Below are positions 1 to 12,879 of a stretch of DNA of 64,000 nt, one piece after another. The notes beneath the pieces are model-generated. The model was not told the origin of the DNA. It worked only from the letters and a program-made list of their open reading frames with translations, and made no database searches. Both the position numbers and the translations under genes were made by a program. Within the stretch, counting starts at the first letter, position 1, and every line of letters starts with the position of its first letter. Source of the stretch: Solen grandis (lineage: Eukaryota > Mollusca > Bivalvia > Adapedonta > Solenidae); assembly GCA_021229015.1 (NCBI GenBank), contig CM037787.1:37108720-37172719 (forward strand), read 5' to 3'.

Positions 1-2590
1 ACCAAGTTTGAAGATACCTAACGTTGAAAAATGTTCATTTTTTTCTTACTTTTTTCCCTAGGGGGGTTTTTTAAGAAATTTATTAATGGCCAATAACTCA
101 GTTATTTTCTCGGGTTCAAATGCGGTTTTTTTGCATTCTGTTCCTGTTGATAGCCTCAAAAAAAATTATAATTTTGAGGGTGCGTGCCCGAAATATTTAG
201 CTTTAGAAGGGTTTAAATTCGAAAACCCCAAAAAAACGCGCAAAAGAGGGGAGTTTTTACAAAAACCTATCCATTTTTGTTAGAGATCAATAGAAGGTTT
301 TGTTTGCTGCAAAAGATTGCAAGATATATACCACAAAAAAATAGGGGGGCGAATTTAATAAAGCTGGGTTTTTCCTCTAGAAACGGGCAAACTTTACTAA
401 ATTTTAGGAAAAATTAAATTTTCAAAAACAGTTTTTTCGCTCCCACTTTAATTTCTTTATTCTTCTATATTTTTACAATTTTATGTATTGTTATTTTTAA
501 AGGGGCCCCACAAAAAAAGTTTAAAAAATGAATGAAAAGGTCAAGGGCATATACTTATTGGGTTTTTTTTCGGCCCAAATACCTCCAAAACTAAAAAATT
601 TCATGAAAAGTTTATAACAAACTATTTTGTTCCTGAAGAGCTCTTTCCATTTATTTTTATTTTTGAATCGGACTTTTATTGGGCATTTTACGGGAGTCCA
701 AAGTTTGATCCTTTTATGAATAATTGTTAAACCGTTTTTATGCTTCAAATTGTGATATATCAGAAATAGAATGTTCGAAAGGTGCGACTTGTATACTTTA
801 AATTTAACTATTTGCTGCATGCTAGTACCCAAGGTAAAATTTTAATCAATTTTTTTTCTCATTTTGCCGCAGGGGGGGGTTTGCTTGAAATCAAATCTTT
901 GCTCATAACTCAAAAAGTTGAATCCTGATTCAAATGTGGGTTTTTTGCATTATGTTCTTTGTTGATAGCCTAATAAAATAGTATAGTGTGAAGGGATGAT
1001 GACTGAAATTTTTTGTGTTATAAAGGGAAGGTTGAGAGTTCGAACCTCGCAAAAATGTGCAAATAAGAGTAGTCTATGAAAAACCTACCCATTTTTGTTA
1101 GAGATCAATAGAAGATTTTGTTTGCTGCAAATGATTTGCAAGACATATACGCACAAAATATATGGGGTGACGAATTTAAGAAATGCATGGTTTATCCTCT
1201 AGAAACGGTCAAACTTCATTAAATTTTAGGAAAAATTAAATTTTCAAAAACAGTTTTGTCGCTCCTGACTTTATTTTTAGTTCATTCTTCATGCTATTTT
1301 CACAAGTTAGTATTGTTATGTTTAAAAGGGCCTCACAATTAAAAAGTTTAATAATGAATGAAAAGGTCAAGGTCATAATTACGATAATTGTGTTTATATT
1401 CGGGCCCCAAATAGCTCCAAAACTAAAAATATTCATTGAAGTATATAACAAAAGTTTTAGTTCTTCAAGAGCACTTTCCATTGATGTTTAGTTTTTGAAA
1501 TCGGACTTGATTTGGTCATTTTTCGGGAGTCCAAACTTTGACCCTTTTTTGGAATAAATTTTAAATCATTTTTATGCTTCAAATTGTGATATATAAGAAA
1601 TAGAATTTCGACTAGTGCGACTTGTATACTTGATTGAACTATTTTCTGCATTACTAGGTACCTAATGGTAAAATTTTAATCAATTTTGTTTCTCATTTTG
1701 CCGGGAGGGGGCGCTTAGCTTGAAAGCACTCTTCTACTTATAACTAAAAAACTTAAAGTCTGATCCAAATGCGGTTATTGCATTATGTTTTCCTTTTTGA
1801 TAGCCTAATAAAATATGATAGTTACTAGGTATGAGTGCTGAAACTTTTTGAGCTACTAGCGGGAAAGGTTGAAATTCGAACCTCACAAAAAACTGTGCAA
1901 TGAGGGTAGTCTACCAAAAACCTATCCATTTTTGTTAGAGATCAAATAGAAGAATTCGATTAGCTGCAAATGATTTGCAAGACATATACGCACAAAACAT
2001 ATGGGTGGCGAATTTACGAAATGCATGGTTTGTCCTCTAAAACGGGCAAACTTCACTAAAATTAAGGAAATTAAAATTTCAAAAACATGTTTTTTTGTCG
2101 CTCCTGACTTTATTTTAGTTCATTCTTCATGAATTTTCACAAGTTATGTATTGTTATGTTTGAAAGGACCTCACAATTAAAAAGTTTAAAAAGAAATTGC
2201 AAAGGTCAAGGTCAATTACGAATTTTTGTGTTTTTTATTCGCTCCAAATAGCTCCCAAAACAAAAAATATTTCATTTTAAAGTATATGAACAAAAGTTTA
2301 GTTCTTGAAAGCCCTTTCCAGTGATGTTTATTTTTTTAAGAACGAACTTGATTTAGAACAATTGTAAATCAGGTTTTATACTTCAAATTGCGATATATAA
2401 GGAATAGAATGTTTGACTTGTATCCTTGATTGAAGCATTTGCTGCATTGCTAGTACTTAATAGAAAATATTTACTAAATTTTTTTTTATCGTTTGCCGCT
2501 AGGGGGCTCTTGGCTGAAATCACTCTTTATAATTAAAATAATTGAAGTCTGATTTTATGCATTTTTTTGCATTCTGTTCCTTGTGACATC
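1..2590. repeat. ~0.8-kb tandem repeat array, left copy
   Basis: About three degenerate units follow one another with a period of roughly 800-835 bp. Each unit carries the same landmarks: a CATTTTGCCG box near 857, 1692 and (decayed) 2490; then a stretch ending in GTTGATAGCCTAATAAAA; then a GTTCGAACCTC box; then TTTTTGTTAGAGATCAA. Units differ by many small indels, so the array is old. The short open frames in it change between units and are not conserved, so I call no gene. The same family appears in reverse orientation at 58440-62860. Confidence 0.75.
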
Positions 2591-2825
2591 AATTTGAAAC
2601 AACACTAAAAAATCAAAGCGATATTCCATGAAAATGATAGTAATTCAATGCAACATTAGTTTGTAATAGTGTTGAGTGGCATAATACATTGTCGCGTGTT
2701 ATTTTAAACTGTTGTTTGTCGTTTTCAATTCTTGTTTATCGAGTACAATTGTCGTATGTCACCATCATAAAGCAACACACACATATAATGTTGCAGTACC
2801 CGAAGTCCGTAAAAAAGTTTTCAAG

Positions 2826-3180
2826 TTTGCGACTACATAACAGACAGGTAATACTTAAAAGTATTCTTCTTGGTAAAAAGTCTGCTTAAACATTGCGACA
2901 GAAATGTTTGAAAGATCGCTGTTAACAGTATCAACAAGCCATTGAACGAAGAAATGTTTTTCGAATCATGCAACTCGTGAACCGAATGGAATTGCTTTCG
3001 TGAAAACCATTGATATCACGACTACATAGCTGACAGGTAATACTCAAAAATATTCTTTTGGGTAAAAAGTATGTTTAACATTGCGACAAAAAGATCGCTG
3101 TTAACAGTATTCAACAAGCCATTGAACGAAGAAATATGTTTTTCGAATCATGCGACTCGTTAACTGAGGTAAATGGCTTT
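2826..3180. repeat. Direct duplication, ~190-bp unit
   Basis: Two adjacent copies (about 2826-3010 and 3016-3180) share CGACTACATA, GACAGGTAATACT, GGTAAAAAGT, GATCGCTGTTAACAGTAT, AAGCCATTGAACGAAGAAAT and TTTTTCGAATCATGC in the same order, with scattered substitutions and small indels. No coding signal is convincing in either copy. Confidence 0.7.
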
Positions 3181-3399
3181 TGCGAAAACCGATGATATCG
3201 CGATAGACTGTTGTTTCCGCGGTGCTGATGCGTTAGCGACTCTAGTTCCACCTTTTTTTTGTACACGCCTTAGCGGCAAAATGAAGAAAGCTACATTTAT
3301 GGAATTTAAGACATGGAGTCAAATGCATCTGAACCTATGCCTCATGGTAAAAGATTTTCAATTCTGTTTCTGATCATGCTGCTAGCTGGCGCTATTCAT

Positions 3400-3925
3400 G
3401 GAACACATTTTTGCCTATAATTAAAACATTGAAGTCTGATTCAAATGCAGTGCTTACATGCTGTTCCTTGTTGACAGCCCCATAAAAATGATAGGTATTT
3501 GAGTTTCGAGTGTTGCGCTAGGGGAGGTACAATGTTCGAACTTTGCAAAATTTAAAAAAAAAAAAGTGGACAAATGAGGGTAGGTCAACGAAAAAAGTGC
3601 CCATTTTTGTATTAGAAAATATAGAAGAATTCTGTTTGCTGCAAATTCTTTGCAAGACAAAAAAGCATTGAATATATGGACTGTCGATTTCTGGAAATGC
3701 ACCGTTTGTTTCCTAGAAGCGATCAAACTTCACTAAAAACTGTTTAAAATTAAATTTCAAAAATATAAATTCTTTTGACATTTAAAATCTTCCGACTTTA
3801 TTCATTTTGTCCGATTTTCACGGAAACTTTCACAGAGTATGTAGTTTTGTATTTCAAAATTACAAAAGGTTTCACTTTTTTTTTTCTTTTTTTTTTTGAT
3901 ATTGCAAAGGTCAAGGTCATATGCT
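3400..3925. repeat. Degenerate partial unit of the 0.8-kb repeat
   Basis: This stretch has the landmarks of the left array (ATTAAAACATTGAAGTCTGA, TGTTCCTTGTTGACAGCC, ATGTTCGAACTTTGC, CCCATTTTTGT) but is more diverged. It is separated from the array by the 2.6-3.4 kb insert. Confidence 0.55.
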
Positions 3926-4740
3926 GGTTATAAGTCCCCACCGGGACTTTAGGTTTGTGCTCGTCCAGCCGTCCGTCATTCCGTCCGTCCGTCCCGCTTT
4001 CGTGTCCGTTCTATAACTTGGACATTTATGGATGGATTCAATAATATTTCACAGAAGTATTCCTTATAACCCAGGGGTGTGTCGCGCATATCAACCATTT
4101 GCATCCTTGAAAGGTCAAGGTCACATGAGTTGTTAGAAATTGTCTTTTGTGTTCATAGGCTATATCTTCATGTCCTCTCTAATTGATTTTTTTTTTCGTA
4201 AAACTTTACAGAAGTGTTTTTCATAACACAAAGGTGTGTCGCGCGCATCAACCATATGCATGCTTAAAAGGTCACCGGTGTTGTAAGAAATTCTCTTTGG
4301 TATTTATAGGCAATATCTATATTTCCACTCTGAAATCATTATACTTTACAAAAGTGTTTGTTATTACATGAAGATGTGTTGGTGCAACAACCATGCGCGC
4401 TTGTAAGGTCACGGTCACAGGCGTTGTTAGGAATTGTCTTTGGTATTCATACATAGACTTCATTTTCATGTCTGCTCTATAACTTCCATGTTTATGTTTT
4501 GATTTCCATAAAACTTTACAAAAGTATTTGTTTTGACACAAAGATATGTCATGTGCATCGACCATATGTGCTTGAAAGGTCAAGGTCACAGGAGTTGTCA
4601 GAAGTTGTCTTTGGTGTTCATAGGCTACATCTTCGTGTCCGCTCTATAACTTCTATATCTATGGATGTTTTTTCATAGACAGTCTTACCTTTAATATAAC
4701 AAGAAACTATTAATACAAAATGTTTTAATGGACGGCTTAT
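3926..4740 (+). repeat. Hairpin-headed interspersed repeat with internal degenerate repeats
   Basis: The left end is a perfect 7-bp hairpin, AAGTCCC-CACC-GGGACTT (3932-3949), followed by runs of GTCCGTC. After that come three to four diverged units of about 180-200 bp containing AAAGGTCAAGGTCACA, GTTGTTAGAAATTGTC and CTTCATGTCC. This layout (hairpin, GTCCGTC run, internal degenerate tandem units) is shared with the AGCTCACC elements at 31.1, 33.1, 46.0 and 57.2 kb. It is probably non-autonomous, as no protein is encoded. Confidence 0.55.
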
Positions 4741-5477
4741 AATAAGCATACTACTCCGCTCTTTCTCTCTTCTTTCTTTCTTTTGACCTTATAACCTAAC
4801 TTGTTCAATAGGTCTATGATTTAAATCAAAAGGAAGCAAATCAACAAAATCAAAATAATGGATGTATAAAAACTACTATTTAAAACATATTATACATATA
4901 TAGCCCAAGAATTTCAAAAAAAATAATTTCCTGCATTGTGTCAGTTTAAAACAACTGTATCAATACCTTCATTCTTTTATTTATGTATGTTATTTTTTAT
5001 TTATTATTATTACTTTGCTATTTCTTTTGATAAAGATAACAGCAGCACTACACAGTTCGACAGTTCACATTTCAACAAGTTACTGCATAAACTACACCAA
5101 ACGTTTATTTTACGATTACATATTTAAAAGAAACGTATTACACATTACTTATCTCACACATCATGTAAGAAATAAACAATCACGTATTATTACAAGTACA
5201 ATACAGTAGACATAATGTTCACTGCACAAACCGACAATTGAAGAGATAAGTAGGTCATGATTTACATGTATAAACATCATTAAAATACAACATCTATTAT
5301 GTAATAACTTATTAAACAGTATCAATCAAACGCGAAACTATTTAAAACAAACACAAAACACACCTTTGATACCCCCAATCAATGACTTAGAAAAAATTAT
5401 CTCTTACTGAAAATAAATTCAATCATAGCTTTACTCTCGACGAGGATTTCCTTTTTTCTTTTTCTTTTTCTAGTAGT

Positions 5478-5640
5478 CAGTTTCGAGTAAGAAAAGTAAG
5501 TTTCGAGTCTGGAAAAGTGAGTTTCGGAATAGAAAAAGTGAGTTTCAAGTCAAGAAAAGGTGAGTTTCAAGTTAGAAAGAGTGAGTTTCGAATCAAGAAG
5601 AGTGAGTTTCGAGTCAGAAAAAAAAGTATTTTCGAGTACA
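5478..5640 (+). repeat. GTGAGTTTCGAGTC minisatellite, left arm of a foldback
   Basis: About eight copies of a 20-24 bp unit with core GTGAGTTTCGAGTC separated by A/G-rich spacers. The reverse complement of the same motif recurs at 6172-6260, so the two blocks form arms around about 530 bp of unrelated DNA. Confidence 0.75.
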
Positions 5641-6171
5641 GTTTAAGATATAAATGTATTCGTAATACATTATTATCTAATTTGATTTGAAGATTGAAGA
5701 TAGATAACGAAAGTTAGCTTTTTTCGCGTAAATAAGACTGCGGCTACGAAAATAACATCTGGTCTCATGCATCTGAAATACAAAACCAATTCATAATGCA
5801 AAAAAAAGTGAAGAAAAGATGTCACAATTTTTAAACGGTTTATTTCGGAATGAGGCATGCCGCATTTGGACCATTTACAGCCGGAATTTCTGAGTGTATG
5901 TTCCGTGTTTTCTACGGCTACACGAATTTTAGATTTTTCTAAACGATTCAATGGGAGGTAATCCGTCCTGTCAGTGAATACGGCGGAATGCAATGTAAAT
6001 ATTTAACTCATTGTAAATATAAGCAACTCTTTCCCGTTTTTTTAAAATAAAACCGTGAAATCAATTTAAAACACACATTTTGTTAAATATAGACACAGTC
6101 GCCATAACATACACATTTTTATTCATAACCGGTCACCGTACAGTATATATACTTAGTTGTAATCTGTTCTG

Positions 6172-6260
6172 ACTCGAAACTCACTTACTTTAACTCAAAA
6201 CTCAATACTCACTTTTTCGAAACTCACCACTCACTAAAAATTACATCTCACTTTCGACTG
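6172..6260 (-). repeat. GACTCGAAACTCAC minisatellite, right arm of the foldback
   Basis: Three to five diverged copies of the reverse complement of the 5478-5640 motif (GACTCGAAACTCACTTAC and relatives). The opposite orientation makes this a candidate terminal or foldback arm of a mobile element spanning about 5478-6260. Confidence 0.65.
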
Positions 6261-7818
6261 CATGCGCCAACGGAAGTTAAAACCCATTTTGAATTGGACA
6301 TATGAATATATACACATAACTTAATAGCAGTAGTATATAGTACTATATATAATACGAACGCGAAAATGAAAAACAAGATTAATTTGAATGCAAAGCATCA
6401 AAGACACCGCGCATGTTTTTGAAGCACGACTTAAATAAAGCAAAGCCATTTCAGAATATTTTAATAGCATGTGCATTCATCATTTACAAACAACAGTATC
6501 CTCACCTGTGGCCTTTAGAGATTTTTAAACTGTGTTCTAAAAAGTCCATGTTAAATTAATCAAGAGTGTCTTCGGCCTAATTTCCATTTTTTTTTTCAAA
6601 CTTTATTATCTATTAAATCTGAAAAAAAGATCATTGAATTATCGAGAATATGGCCAATGAAAAACTCATATGATCAAATTATTCAGAAATATAGAACACA
6701 AAAGTAAAGAAAAATACTTTGATTATAGTAGGCATAGTCTATGATGATTTGAGATGCCATAAATTAACTTATCTATAGATCAACTAAGATACATTTTACA
6801 ACAGGTAATTCCTTTCTTATATAATTATTGGAAGAGTTAGGGTCTGCAAGATGCATGGCATTTCCAGACAGTAATCTACTTAGGCGGTGTAAATGTCAGT
6901 GCAAATAAACATCATCATCATCAGCAACAACAAGGACGGTGATAACGAAAAAAATTAGCATAGATAAGTTTTCATTTTGTACAGGATTTAGGTACAGGTT
7001 CCGGAATTTAAAATCTTCCCGATAGTTGGGGTGACGTAGAAGTATGGAATTCTTTTTGTATTGATAATACGTATAAAATTCAATACATATTTACAACATA
7101 TGCTACAATTTTCAGTTAAATTCATACATTTCAAGCACTATATCATACTTGGAATGCAGATTCAATTAGACATGTCCGATACGGCCATTCTACATTATAC
7201 TGTAATGTGTATTATTAAACTTCATTGATTGTTCAAGTTTTATTAGGTATCTAAACATCGGAATATGAAAATGTGCTTCTCTTCAGTCAATCATAGAAAA
7301 GGTCTGTAGAAATTCAATAATGCCTTATTATATGATATCAACTATGTCAAATGTATTAACAACAAAATTAATGAAATTATACAGCAGTATTGTTTACCTG
7401 TTTATAATTTTGATAATATTGAACACATTGATAAAGAGCATATAGAATTTGTGATAAATGATCAATTATTTTTAGAAACACTTTTAATGGAAATCCGAGG
7501 AAAACAATATCTTACTCAAGTTTCAAAGCAAAAGAAACAAAAAATAAAGAAAAAGAATTGATTGAATAAATACTGAAATTAGAGTCAAATTTAACCATTG
7601 AAAATAAAAACGAACTTGTATGTTTATAAAATGAGCTTAATGAATTAAGAAACATAAAAATTAGAGGTTCACTTATTAGATCAAGAGCACAGTGGATTGA
7701 ACAGGGAGAAAAAGTCACTAGCTATTTTTGTAATTTAGAAAAAATATATAATGAAAATAAAACATTAACATTTATTGAAAAGGACGATGGTACAATTATA
7801 TCTGATAGCAAAGAAATT

Positions 7819-8082
7819 TTGAAAGAAGCTCAAACTTTTTATGAACATTTATATAGTTGTAAATCGAATACAAAAGATTTAAATATACAAAATGAAATAG
7901 AAGGAGCAGATGTCAGGAAACTTAATAGTGATGAGGCTGAGATGCTTGAAGGATATTTAACATATAAAGAGGTATCTGATACACTTAAAAATATGAAAAA
8001 TGACAAAAGTCCTGGACCCGATGGTTTTAGTTTAATTTTTTTAAAGTTTTTTTTTTTTGGAGTAAACTTGGACATTTTGTAG
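7819..8082 (+). pseudogene. LINE reverse transcriptase, N-terminal part
   Basis: Open frame of 87 aa belonging to the LINE at 7306-10752. It contains the RT entry motif KNDKSPGPDGF (fingers domain of non-LTR reverse transcriptases) and the preceding EA-x-FYEHLY segment typical of L1-like proteins. It ends in a frame break in a T-rich run at 8040-8060, and the RT continues in another frame from about 8098. Dead by frameshift. Confidence 0.85.
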
Positions 8083-8097
8083 TTCGAGCATTAAATT

Positions 8098-8517
8098 ATG
8101 CTTTTAAATCAAATTCTTTCTCAAGAAATATTAAAATGGGTATCATTACATGCATACCTAAAGAAAACAAACCTAAGCATTTTTTTAAAAAACTTAAGAC
8201 CAATAACCCTTTTGAATGTGTTATATAAAATTGCATTTGGTACAATTGCTAACAGATTGAAAAAAGTCTTAAGTTCACTTATATCTTCAGACCAAACAGG
8301 ATTTATTAAAGGTCGATACATAGGTGACAACACAAGATTGCTGTATGATGTCATGAAATACACTGAGGATAATAATATACCTGGATTAGTAATATTAATT
8401 GACTTTGCAAAAGCTTTTGATTCAGTTTCATTTAAATTCATTGAACAAACCTTAACGTTCTTTAACTTTGGTGAGTCATTTCGCAAATGGAATAGCATGT
8501 TTTTTATACAATACTGA
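8098..8517 (+). pseudogene. LINE reverse transcriptase, palm region
   Basis: Open frame of 139 aa continuing the RT. It shows NLRPITLLNVLYKI, the DQTGFIKGRYI motif and LIDFAKAFDSV, the palm motif A of non-LTR RTs with its catalytic Asp. The open frame stops at 8517 before the YADD-type motif C, which should lie in the decayed 8520-8700 stretch; I see no intact YADD there. Part of the 7306-10752 element. Confidence 0.85.
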
Positions 8518-8831
8518 AACAAGTGTTCAAATAAATGGCTTTTTGTCTGAATTCTTTAAAGTAAATAGAGGCAAGGAGATCCCATTTCGTCATATATTTT
8601 TATTCTTTGTGCAGAAATTTTAGCCATAAAGATAAGAAATAGTAAAAATATAAAAGGAAAGAAGTTCAGTTCAGTTTTAGACCTACTTAATGAATTATTT
8701 TTGTTGTCTGGATTAAAAGCAAATTATGATAAAACAAAAGTAGTTTGGATTGGTTCTTTAAAATATAGTACACGTTCAATAAAAAAAGATGGAAATTAAC
8801 TTGGGGAGATAAACAATTCAAATTATTAGGA

Positions 8832-9254
8832 TTGATATTTGATGTTGATTTGTCTAAAATGGAAACTTTAAACTTTAATTCTAAATCGACAAAAGTAAAA
8901 ACGTACATCAGTCACTGGAAAAAAAGGAAGTTAACCCCAACTGGAAAAATTACTGTTATCAAAACTCTTCTACTTCCACTCTTTATGCATTTATTTATTA
9001 GTCTACCTACACCAAGTACAGAATTCCTCAAGATGTTGAACAATATATTTTATGATTTCATATGGGGCGGAAAAGGTAAGATAAAAAACACGATTCTTAC
9101 AAAACAATATGAAGATGGTGGTTTAAACATGATTGATATACACAGTTATGAACGCAGTCTCAAAATAAAATGGCTGAGAAAATATTTTAGTGACAATAAT
9201 AGTAAATGTTATATATTGTTAAAATCCTTGTTTGATGTAGATAAAACTGTTTAA
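8832..9254 (+). pseudogene. LINE post-RT (thumb/connection) fragment
   Basis: Open frame of 140 aa with the typical L1-like post-RT region: SHWKKRKLTPTGKITVIKTL, then LPLFMHLFISLP, then FYDFIWGGKGKI and GGLNMIDI. Interrupted at both ends by frame breaks relative to neighbouring RT pieces. Confidence 0.8.
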
Positions 9255-9582
9255 CATGGGGAAGTTATATTGTGTAATTAGTAAAAAAAGAATTTCAAAT
9301 AAATTTTGGATAGATGCCATCATATAATATATGTACTATATGGATTAAGTTTGTATTGATGATATTAATCAATTTTTACATATGCCACTATTTTATAATG
9401 ATTGTTTATTTAATAGTAAGAATCATATCTTTTTACCCTAACTTTATAATCGAGGTATTAGATTCTTTAAGGATTTGATAGATGTTAGTGGAAATTATTT
9501 TGATATAGAATACTTAAACAAAATTACTGAAACAAAAATAAATTATATACACTTACATAGTTTAAATGTGCAATATTAAGTT

Positions 9583-10185
9583 ATGCTAAGAAAAGGAAAA
9601 TACAGCTTAACTGTTATTCTATTTAAGAATCCTAGAAACAATGTTTACATAAATCCTATTATTACTTGTACTGATATGAACAAGTATGTTTACAATATAC
9701 TGTCAAAAAACACTGAAATACCTACCAGTAAAAGTAAATGGATTGAAAAATTAAGCAAATTGAATATAAACTGGGAAGCTATTTACACTTACACTTTTAA
9801 ATGTACATGTACTAATGATACTTATATTCAGTGGTTGCAAACAAGAATATTACATAGAATACTAGGTACTAATTCTCTTCTTTATAAAATGAAAATAAAA
9901 GAAAATAATTTATGTACTTTTTGTAAAAGTAAAGAGGAGACAATGATCCATCTCTTCTGGGAATGTGAAAAAACTAAACAAATAATAGAATATTTGATTG
10001 ATAAAATAAAAGAATATGAACCATCAATAAACATTGACAAATCATTTGTGATATTAGGATCTGGAGAAACAGACAACAAATATGATTTAGTGTTTTTACA
10101 AATGAAAAAAAAAAATTACTTAAGCAAGATCAAAAATGTTATACCAACCATATATGGTCTTAAACAAAATTTAAGACAATTGTAA
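9583..10185 (+). pseudogene. LINE C-terminal region with zf-RVT zinc ribbon
   Basis: Open frame of 200 aa. Near residues 105-130 it has LCTFCKSKEETMIHLFWEC, the CxxC...HxxxxC zinc ribbon (zf-RVT) found at the C terminus of L1/Tx1-like RTs, preceded by WLQTRILHRILGTN. The stop at 10185 is followed by the element's 3' UTR. This is the longest intact piece of the LINE, but the protein as a whole is broken. Confidence 0.85.
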
Positions 10186-10854
10186 GCTCAGTTTTAATGT
10201 AATCATGTCCATTTGATAAATTGTAGTATACAATACAGTCAGTGATCTATGTCGCTAATATATCATACTAAAAAAAAAAAAAAAAGAATGAAACATTCAA
10301 CAGGTTGTATAGGTAGAAACTATAAAGTATTGCTATTAATAAAAAATGTTATGTCCTTGATATATCTTTGAAGGGAGACAATAAAATTATAATTAAATAT
10401 ATTAAATTTTACATGAATAATTTGGTGAATAATATATGATAGTTATTAAAAATTATTATTATATATTGCTAGAAAAAGGTTAGTTGCTGCTTAGAAAGTG
10501 ATGTCATGTTATTATGTATGTATAATCAATGTTGTCGTCACTACTAAAGATAAATTTAATTAACTATATTCATGTTTTTTTCCTTGTCTTTTTTCTATAT
10601 TTTTTCATATTCTGTTTATATATTCTTTAATTAACAATTATATGCATAAATATTTATTGTAAGGTAGTCAGTGGAATGGATCCCCGACCCACTGCTACTG
10701 CTACCTATGTGACGGGGACAATAAAATGTTAAACTCTAAATTAAAAAAAAAATCGGAATATTTTAAGGTTACAAAACATCCTCCAAAATCTTTTTTCCTG
10801 AGCTTAAATGAATCGGGTTGATTGCAAGGTTCGTTAACCAAGTTTTAAAACCCG

Positions 10855-10995
10855 TGCTCCCTTTTTCGAATATACTGCTCCATTAGGGAATAAAAGTAAT
10901 TATTCATAAAGTGTGTTTTTTTCCAAACATATTACATGGTTTTATTTTACAATAATAACGGTGGTTGCTCCCTTTTTCGAATATACTGCTCCATT

Positions 10996-11034
<39 letters not shown>
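10855..11034. repeat. 35-bp direct duplication followed by (TA)n
   Basis: Identical 35-bp copies at 10855-10889 and 10966-11000 (start TGCTCCCTTTTTCG, end CCATTAGGGA) lie 111 bp apart. The second copy runs straight into a TA microsatellite at 11001-11034. The duplication lies about 100 bp after the LINE poly(A) end. Confidence 0.85.
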
Positions 11035-11038
<4 letters not shown>

Positions 11039-12051
11039 TGTTACATGACAATTTTTTTATCCAAAATTGGTTTTTAGGTTTTAAAATTATCAGGTTAAAT
11101 ACTGTTCATTTATGAAAAACCAATGTTGTCGCTGATGCGACTCTAGTATTTAATTATTTTGACATCCCAATGGTATCTGAATGTACTGTAATATACTTTC
11201 ATTTTAAGACCTGTGCATATTAAAAACATTGTTACTTTATCAATGCATTTTTACCCTGATACGTTCTGTAGTGTTGGCAAACACTAAATATGTTAAATAA
11301 AAGAGAGGCAAATACTATTGCGTTTGAGGAGCATGGTTATAATAAATTCTGATGTGTCATGTTATTTTCTTATATGATGTCCACTTTTTTTAAAATAAGA
11401 AACCGTTAGAAAGCTAACAATCTACAAGTTTTATATATGGTAATGGCAAACCTGGAGAAAATGGCAAAAACTCCTTGAAAGACGAAGTCGTCATTAAGAA
11501 TTCTCCTTAAACAATTATCATTCTACGACTGATTTAAAAAAAAAATCTTAATATCTTTAAAAAAAAAGCAGTGAGCTACAACTTCTGTTCATAATAATTA
11601 TCGGGGAGGTAACTACTGCGGAGATGTTGTGCAGTTTTTTGTGCGGATCTGGAAACAATAATCGGGTATACGCGATTTATGATCTTTCGATTTCGCTCGG
11701 TTACATCAGGATATTAGAATATCTCCTGGTTAAATACGAATTGTCTTTGAAATCAGCAAGTGAATAATCTTTAACGGAAATTGGTAGATTAGCTTTTTTA
11801 GTTAGTAAATTAAATCCATTTTGCTATATAGTCTTCAAAATACCTCTCATAATCTTGGTACATGCATTTATAAACATTTTTGCTAGCGTTTCCAAATTTA
11901 TAATAGATTTTATCTGTTTTACATGTTACTATTGACAATTATTTAGCTTCGCCGAATATCTTTTTTAATGTTATTTCTTGTTCTTGGAGGGTTTCAAATT
12001 ATATCGATATTTTCTCGATTAATTTCGATATGTTGTTGAAGTGTCAGCAAT

Positions 12052-12095
12052 ATGAAATTTCTATGACAGTGAAGTATCTGTCATAGAAATTTCAT
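12052..12095. repeat. Perfect 18-bp inverted repeat (hairpin)
   Basis: The arms 12052-12069 (ATGAAATTTCTATGACAG) and 12078-12095 are exact reverse complements around an 8-nt loop. It could be the end of a small transposable element or a short RNA hairpin; nothing nearby decides. The rest of 11.04-12.9 kb is AT-rich DNA with no gene I can support. Confidence 0.8.
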
Positions 12096-12879
12096 TTTGA
12101 ACAAATAGGACCTTCTGTATATATGCTAAATGTTTCAAGCCTTATCAGTCTGAAAAAAACACATCCAAATAACATATTAATATTAAATGCTATCACTTAC
12201 TCGTTATCATCATACATTTAGGGCAATGCACTGGAACAGACAAAGAGGTCTACGCATATATACAATTTCATTTATGTAACTTTCTTATCTATTTTTCCCC
12301 ATTTATGTCAAAATGAAGTTCATGGGGATATCTAAATCATTCAGATTCAGATAAATTGAATTTATCATGCAAGTTTTAGAAAATTATCATGGCTAGTTTT
12401 AATTTTTCTTCTTGTCTATAGAGAAAATAACTGCATTATGCACGTATGCCTTTAAAGTATTAAAATAGAATATTGATTACAATTTGCAAGGGATCAACTT
12501 TATTTAGCAAATATTGTAGAGGAAAATTAGGTAACCATTTGCCAAATAAAACTGAATTCTGACAATTGGCTTCAGAGTAGATGATCTTTGAAATTTTCTA
12601 TAAAGAATATAGTATACCCCGTGGGCCATTTTTAATGGATCAAATTCATTTTAGCAATTATGGTAGATGCCTATGAAGTCACCATTTGTGCCAAAATTAA
12701 ATTCTGACCATTGATTTCAGAGGAGATGATATTTAAAGATTTTAAAATAAAATTGCGTTGGTTGCCATGGCAACAAGAGTTCTGCATTGGTCAAGTTTAT
12801 TTAAGCAGTTTTTGTGGAGGTTAACCTAAGAATGATTCATGCCAAAATTTCATCAATTTCTACCTAACTGTTTAAGATG

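Larger units (their letters stand above)
7306..10752 (+). mobile_element. 5'-truncated L1/Tx1-like non-LTR retrotransposon (decayed)
   Basis: A plus-strand LINE remnant. Translation in shifting frames shows the linker before the reverse transcriptase (7306-7740), the RT domain (about 7740-8830), the post-RT region (8830-9560) and a C-terminal zinc-ribbon zf-RVT region (9583-10185). A 3' UTR follows and ends in AATAAAATG and an A tract at about 10741-10752. No endonuclease domain precedes it, so insertion was 5'-truncated, as is usual for LINEs. Frameshifts and stops occur throughout. L1/Tx1 clade placement is from motif style, not from a tree. Confidence 0.85.

Noticed and set aside
7839..8522. 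Minus-strand open frames within the LINE
   Set aside because: Antisense shadows of the plus-strand reverse transcriptase, which carries the recognisable motifs.
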